From: Bacteroidales bacterium
Lineage (GTDB): Bacteria > Bacteroidota > Bacteroidia > Bacteroidales > UBA7960
Direction of reading: 5' to 3'
NCBI GenBank assembly: GCA_003560215.1
Contig: PWIY01000277.1
Span: 1 to 9,707, forward strand
Length of the DNA: 9,707 nt
The notes under the pieces: model-generated
The model's database searches: none
What the model saw: only the letters and a program-made list of their open reading frames with translations
What the model was told of the DNA's origin: nothing
In this document: piece by piece, positions 6,203-9,707 of the stretch
Layout: the number at the start of each line of letters is the position of its first letter
How positions within the stretch are numbered: the first letter of the stretch is position 1
Position numbers and translations under genes: made by a program

Positions 6203-7570
6203 TTAAGTGCGTTTTAATTGGCCGGTCAGTTGATCCAGATCCAGCCCACCAAAGTGACCGGAACTCATCATCAGCAAACAGCTGTTTTCATGAACGACCT
6301 CAGAAATGGCTGAAGCAAGTAAAGCGGGGTCGGTGATCACCTGCAATTCTTCTTTACTGAAGGCTTCGGCCACCAATTCAGGTGATAGAGACGGAAGCCT
6401 TTTCAGGGCAAGGGCATGCGGACTATAGAATACGATGGCCCTGTCGGCAGCATCCAGGCTGTGGCGGTAATGGGGCAAATAATCACGGCTGAGGCTGCTG
6501 TATGTATGCAGTTCCAGGCAGGCAACCAGTTTTTTTTCAGGAAATTGATCTTTCACGGCCCTGACCGTAGCTGAAACCTTGGAAGGGGCATGGGCAAAAT
6601 CACGTATCACTTTATACCCGTTGTCATCGTACAATATTTCAAGGCGCCTGCTTGCTCCCCTGAAATGAGAAATGGCATCTGAAAACATTTCATCTGAAAC
6701 CCCCAGTTGCCTGCAGACAATTCGGGCAGCTTCCAGATTCAGCATATTGTGTTTTCCGAAAATCCGGACAGGCAGAGGCTCCGAAGCAGGATACATGACA
6801 TGACTGATTCCGTCCCTGATCTCATATCGGGGTATATGGTAGGGCAACAATTGAAGGTTTTTTCCGGCATTGCGTTCACACAGTTTTTTGACCTCAGGGT
6901 CTTCAGCATTGTATATCAGTACGCCATTATCTTCAATACAGCTGATGAATTTTTGAAACTGATCCAGGTATTGTTCAAAGGTTTTGAAAACGTTAATGTG
7001 ATCCCAGGCAATTCCACTGATCAATCCAACGGATGGCTTATACAGGTGAAACTTGGGCCTCAGGTCGGTGGGTGAGCTGGGGTATTCATCCCCTTCCATA
7101 ATCATAAAAGGGGCATCATCGGAAAGTCTGACCATTACCTCAAAACCTTCCAGCTGGGCACCGACCATATAATCCGTATCAATTCCGTGATGGGTGAGCA
7201 CATGAAGGATCATGGCGGTAATGGTTGTTTTCCCATGGCTCCCGCCAATCACCACACGGGTTTTATCGGCAGACTGCCTGTAAAGGAATTCGGGGTATGA
7301 GTACACAGTCAGCCCCAGTTTCCTGGCTTCAGCAAGTTCAGGGTTGTCTCCTTTGGCATGCATCCCCACAATGACCGCATCCAGGCCCGGATGTATCCTG
7401 TCCGGCTCCCATCCGGTGGTATCAGGAAGCAATCCATAATGTTGCAACCGGCTTCGGGAGGGTTCAAAAATTTCATCGTCCGAACCGCTCACCACAGCTC
7501 CCTGCTTGTGAAGAGCAATGGCCAGATTATGCATGGCACTGCCACCGATGGCAATGAAGTGAACCTTCAT
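6203..7570 (-). CDS. mpl: UDP-N-acetylmuramate:L-alanyl-gamma-D-glutamyl-meso-diaminopimelate ligase
   Basis: A 455-residue Mur ligase, matching the usual Mpl length (457 in E. coli). The N-terminal Rossmann domain starts MKVHFIAIGGSAMHNLAIAL. The P-loop GGSHGKTT is at 109-116, EGDEYPSS at 159-166, and WDHINVF at 189-195; IFGKHNMLN and RDFAHAPSK mark the later catalytic and C-terminal domains. The MHN in the first loop and the EGDEY motif separate it from MurC. Reaction: ATP-dependent joining of recycled L-Ala-gamma-D-Glu-meso-DAP tripeptide to UDP-MurNAc in the cytoplasm, bypassing MurC, MurD and MurE, which implies meso-DAP peptidoglycan and wall recycling. The frame stays open to 7807, but the ATG at 7570 begins the conserved domain; the 79 extra residues are low-complexity and would overlap the divergent gene at 7698. 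It heads the minus-strand run. Confidence 0.95.
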   Translation of the reverse strand: MKVHFIAIGGSAMHNLAIALHKQGAVVSGSDDEIFEPSRSRLQHYGLLPDTTGWEPDRIHPGLDAVIVGMHAKGDNPELAEARKLGLTVYSYPEFLYRQSADKTRVVIGGSHGKTTITAMILHVLTHHGIDTDYMVGAQLEGFEVMVRLSDDAPFMIMEGDEYPSSPTDLRPKFHLYKPSVGLISGIAWDHINVFKTFEQYLDQFQKFISCIEDNGVLIYNAEDPEVKKLCERNAGKNLQLLPYHIPRYEIRDGISHVMYPASEPLPVRIFGKHNMLNLEAARIVCRQLGVSDEMFSDAISHFRGASRRLEILYDDNGYKVIRDFAHAPSKVSATVRAVKDQFPEKKLVACLELHTYSSLSRDYLPHYRHSLDAADRAIVFYSPHALALKRLPSLSPELVAEAFSKEELQVITDPALLASAISEVVHENSCLLMMSSGHFGGLDLDQLTGQLKRT

Positions 7571-7592
7571 GGGTATTTGCTGTTTGATGTTG

Positions 7593-7600
7593 TAAAGATA
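7593..7600 (-). promoter_or_regulatory. Weak -7-like element upstream of mpl
   Basis: The minus strand reads TATCTTTA, one base off TAnnTTTG, 22 nt before the mpl ATG (7570). A TTTTC-type -33 candidate lies about 20 nt upstream. If real, it would drive the mpl-ung-rlmB-lutA-like-coaW run with a leader of about 15 nt. Confidence 0.4.
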
Positions 7601-7666
7601 AATGTTTTTATTGGCCTGAAAAGTTGTCCTTCGCTCTATTGGGCCGCCTGCCGCACACAAAATTTG

Positions 7667-7674
7667 TATTTTTG
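7667..7674 (+). promoter_or_regulatory. Candidate -7 promoter element for the MBL-fold gene
   Basis: TATTTTTG matches TAnnTTTG exactly and lies 23 nt before the ATG at 7698. A TTG at 7639-7641 is 25 nt upstream, longer than ideal. Predicted leader is about 15 nt. Together with 7593-7600 it makes the 127-bp gap a divergent promoter region. Confidence 0.5.
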
Positions 7675-7697
7675 CCCGAAAGAAAAAATCCAATGTC

Positions 7698-8555
7698 ATG
7701 AAACTGTATCCTGTAATAGCCGAAAACTTTAAAATGGACGGGGGCGCCTGCTTTGGTGTGGTTCCCAAAGCCATCTGGGAAAAATATGTGAAAGCGGACG
7801 AAAACAATATGATCCCGCTTACTTCACGTTGCCTTCTTGCCGATACGGGCAGCAGGCTTATTCTTGTTGATGTGGGAATGGGAAATAAGCAGAGTGAGAA
7901 ATTCTTCAGTTTCTATCATCTCTTTGGTGATGAGAGCCTTGAGAAATCCCTGAAGAAACATGGTTACACGCCCGGACAAGTCACCGATGTGATCCTGACC
8001 CATCTCCATTTTGATCATGTGGGTGGTGCTGTCAAATGGGGGGAAGATGGGAAGACGCCCGAGCTTGTGTTCCCGAACGCCACGCATTATTGTACGAAAG
8101 AACACTGGGATTCGGCCATGAATCCCAACCCCCGTGAAGCAGCTTCATATTTCGAGGAAAACCTGATGCCTCTGTACGATTCAGGCCAGCTGGAATTCAT
8201 TCACGAAGCAGGCCCGTTCTGTGAAGGGGTGGACCTGGAGATCAAAAGCGGGCACACTGCCGGTCAGATTGTTCCCGTCTTTGACTACCATGGCCGTAAG
8301 GTAGCCTTTATGGCAGATTTTATTTCGGCCGTGGGAAACATTCCCCTTGCCTACGTCCCCAGTTTTGATGTAGATCCTGTTCGATCCATGGAGGAAAAAC
8401 AGGAGTTCCTTTCAAGGGCAGTCAAAGAGAATTATGTGCTGGTATTTGAGCACGATTACGACAATGAATGCTGCACATTGAAAGAAACCCCCAAAGGTAT
8501 ACGGCCCAAAGATATTTTTACCCTGGAAGAACTGAAACCAGGTGCTGAGCATTAA
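7698..8555 (+). CDS. MBL-fold metallo-hydrolase
   Basis: A 285-residue metallo-beta-lactamase-fold protein with a complete set of metal ligands: H102, H104, D106 and H107 in THLHFDHVGG, H186 in SGHTAGQ, D207 in MADF, and H252 in FEHDYD. The N-terminal beta sandwich includes LADTGSRLILVDVGMG (47-62), typical of the lactonase/glyoxalase-II-like branch. There is no signal peptide, so it is cytoplasmic. Relatives include AHL-lactonase-like and other hydrolases; the substrate cannot be read from sequence, and quorum quenching should not be assumed. The ATG at 7698 has a promoter candidate just upstream. The gene converges on the SDR gene with 20 bp between the stops and no visible hairpin there. 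Confidence 0.9.
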   Translation: MKLYPVIAENFKMDGGACFGVVPKAIWEKYVKADENNMIPLTSRCLLADTGSRLILVDVGMGNKQSEKFFSFYHLFGDESLEKSLKKHGYTPGQVTDVILTHLHFDHVGGAVKWGEDGKTPELVFPNATHYCTKEHWDSAMNPNPREAASYFEENLMPLYDSGQLEFIHEAGPFCEGVDLEIKSGHTAGQIVPVFDYHGRKVAFMADFISAVGNIPLAYVPSFDVDPVRSMEEKQEFLSRAVKENYVLVFEHDYDNECCTLKETPKGIRPKDIFTLEELKPGAEH

Positions 8556-8575
8556 TCCCCGCCTGGACGCAACCG

Positions 8576-9358
8576 TTATTTTTTCGGTGGAATCAGGTCG
8601 TTTTCCACCATAACACCGCCGTCCACCGGGATGATGCTGCCACTTATCCATGCCGCATCATCAGAAAGAAGAAACATCACCATATTGGCGATATCCTCAG
8701 GTTCGCCGATCTCTCCGAGCGGATAGCGCGGTCTGGCCTTATCCAGCATGGCTTCATAGGATTCCCTGTCAGCCACTACTTTATTGTCCAGGTGTATATT
8801 GGTGCGGACAAGTCCGGGGTTCACTGAATTGACACGGATCTTATAGGGGCCCAGATCACCTGCCAAAAACCGCGTCAGCATGTCCATCCCTGCCTTGGAT
8901 ACCGAATAAGCCACACTTGTTCCCGGTTTCAGCCCGGCGACCGAAGAAATATTCACCACCGATGCACTCCCGGCCTTTTTCAATAAAGGCAGCAGGGCTT
9001 TGGTAATGATATATGGTCCTGTCAGGTTAACGTCCAGGGTGAATTTCCAGTCTTCCACGCTGATGGTTTCCATGGTACCTTTGGTCAGAACCCCTGCATT
9101 GTTTACCAACCCGTGTAAAACACCATATTTTTCAGCCACGTGTTTCCAGACGTTTTCGGCATCCTGTTCACTGGAAATGTCACCGGTAATGAAATCCACT
9201 TTGTTTTCCAGGTCAGGATATTGCTTCATTCCTCTTTTAATTTTTTCCCTGCTGCGGCTTAGGGAAATAACCTGATGTCCTTCCGCGGCCAGACCGGCCA
9301 CAATTGCAAGCCCGATTCCCGAGCTTCCACCACTGATTAAAAACACTTTTTTTTTCAT
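8576..9358 (-). CDS. SDR-family NAD(P)-dependent oxidoreductase
   Basis: A 260-residue classical short-chain dehydrogenase. The cofactor loop is SGGSSGIGLA (9-18), GD at 59-60, and NNAG at 86-89. The catalytic tetrad is N111 (DVNLTG), S138 (NISSVAG), Y151 and K155 (YSVSK); PG at 181-182 follows and a C-terminal ISGSIIPVDGG is typical. R34 and R36 after the second beta strand favour NADP(H) (inference). The substrate is unknown; relatives include 3-oxoacyl-ACP reductases and sugar or alcohol dehydrogenases. The start is the ATG at 9358: a TTG at 9367 is in frame but adds only three residues before the conserved MKKKVFLISGG. Nine consecutive A's follow the ATG (AAA AAA AAA), a slippage-prone tract. 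It is transcribed divergently from the gene at 9560. Confidence 0.92.
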   Translation of the reverse strand: MKKKVFLISGGSSGIGLAIVAGLAAEGHQVISLSRSREKIKRGMKQYPDLENKVDFITGDISSEQDAENVWKHVAEKYGVLHGLVNNAGVLTKGTMETISVEDWKFTLDVNLTGPYIITKALLPLLKKAGSASVVNISSVAGLKPGTSVAYSVSKAGMDMLTRFLAGDLGPYKIRVNSVNPGLVRTNIHLDNKVVADRESYEAMLDKARPRYPLGEIGEPEDIANMVMFLLSDDAAWISGSIIPVDGGVMVENDLIPPKK

Positions 9359-9395
9359 AACAAACAACTATTGGTTAATTTCGTTTATAATGCAA

Positions 9396-9533
9396 GAACC
9401 AACAACCACGCAGCGCCGGCCACGGACTAAGGGCTGTCGTCAAAGCTCTTTGCCCATGAGAACCAACAACCACGCAGCTCCGGCCACGGTCTACGGGCTA
9501 CCCCCAAAGCTCCTGGCCCATGAGAACCAACAA
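9396..9533. repeat. 64-bp direct tandem repeat, two full copies plus the start of a third
   Basis: Copies run 9396-9459 and 9460-9523, with a 10-bp start of a third at 9524-9533. Each begins GAACCAACAACCACGCAGC. The two copies differ at 9 of 64 positions, clustered in the second half. Copy 2 can form a hairpin GGGCTA/TGGCCC (9495-9500 with 9514-9519); copy 1 keeps only GGGC/GCCC (9431-9434 with 9452-9455). An AACCAACA pair (9525-9540) follows. A 64-bp period is not a multiple of 3, so this is not coding repeat. It lies between two divergent genes and is more GC-rich than the flanks on either side. Its role is unknown. Confidence 0.85.
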
Positions 9534-9559
9534 ACCAACAACCTAAAAACCATTTGTTT

Positions 9560-9707
9560 ATGTCCCTTCAAAATTCTTTATCCGTAATTATTTTCATTTC
9601 TCTGTCGGTACTGATCTTCACCCCTGCCTTTGCTGAAGATACCAAAGATAATGAGGAATCAGGTGAAAGTCCATGGAAAATCAGTGGTTTTTTCAGCCAA
9701 CAGCTAA
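9560..9707 (+). CDS. Exported protein, 3'-truncated, probably DUF3078 family
   Basis: The ATG at 9560 opens 49 codons to the window edge. Residues about 5-25 form a hydrophobic signal peptide (NSLSVIIFISLSVLIF), with likely cleavage after TPAFA before EDTKDNEESG. The n-region lacks Lys/Arg, which is unusual for a Sec signal. The mature start SPWKISGFFSQQL resembles DUF3078 proteins of Bacteroidetes, in which a Trp/Lys-Gly beta-strand start leads into an SQ-x-S-x-x-NWAAGGEN region; that segment lies past the edge. These are predicted envelope proteins of unknown function. The upstream in-frame stop TGA at 9521-9523 confirms the start is within this window. Export is fairly sure, the family moderate. 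Confidence 0.62.
   Translation, partial: MSLQNSLSVIIFISLSVLIFTPAFAEDTKDNEESGESPWKISGFFSQQL

Noticed and set aside
7571..7807. 79-residue N-terminal extension of Mpl reaching 7807
   Set aside because: The extension has no Mur-ligase features, runs through the divergent promoter region and overlaps the MBL-fold gene. The ATG at 7570 begins the conserved domain and gives the normal family length.
9376..9391. TAATTTCG and TATAAT on the + strand as promoters for the gene at 9560
   Set aside because: The first has a mismatch in the core TTTG and no -33 partner; the second fits an E. coli-type -10 that is not expected to work in this phylum.
9396..9533. A minimal CRISPR array
   Set aside because: The copies abut directly with no spacers, differ internally, and no cas genes are present.
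9390..9587. A 65-codon + strand open frame across the 64-bp repeat
   Set aside because: The repeat period is not a multiple of three, so copies are read in different frames. It overlaps the start of the exported-protein gene and resembles nothing.

Overview
The window looks like chromosome from an anaerobic member of the Bacteroidetes (Bacteroidota), probably Bacteroidales-like. Three things point there. Gene starts mostly lack Shine-Dalgarno motifs. TAnnTTTG-type -7 promoter elements lie upstream of several genes. Protein styles match the phylum: a short CspA beginning MKNGTVKFFN, an RlmB beginning with an FIFGIRP motif, and a DUF3078-like exported protein. The 2-hydroxyacyl-CoA dehydratase activase-related protein suggests strict anaerobiosis. 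The species cannot be named from sequence reading alone.

Layout. Positions 1-2627 (+) hold the 3' part of a very large activase/dehydratase-like iron-sulfur protein whose start lies outside the window. It converges on a cold-shock gene (2686-2877, -), with a hairpin usable as a terminator from both sides between them. The cold-shock gene has an AT-rich leader of about 120 nt and a good -7 element.

Positions 3094-7570 (-) form a close-packed run transcribed right to left: mpl (peptidoglycan tripeptide recycling), ung (uracil-DNA glycosylase), rlmB-type 23S rRNA methyltransferase, a LutA-like two-CCG-domain iron-sulfur protein, and a type II pantothenate kinase. Gaps of 18, 46, 3 and 18 nt suggest one operon that mixes housekeeping functions.

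A divergent intergenic region (7571-7697) separates mpl from a metallo-beta-lactamase-fold hydrolase (7698-8555, +). That gene converges on a short-chain dehydrogenase (8576-9358, -) with only 20 bp between them. A second divergent region (9359-9559) holds two full 64-bp direct repeats and a 10-bp start of a third. The window ends inside a new + strand gene (from 9560) with a signal peptide, probably a DUF3078 protein.

Most genes here are recognisable housekeeping or metabolic families. I found no phage, CRISPR, transposon, tRNA or rRNA, and no convincing new multi-gene system. The items most worth a second look are the activase-related protein of unknown substrate, the LutA-like gene without visible LutB/LutC partners next to a type II pantothenate kinase, and the 64-bp tandem repeat.
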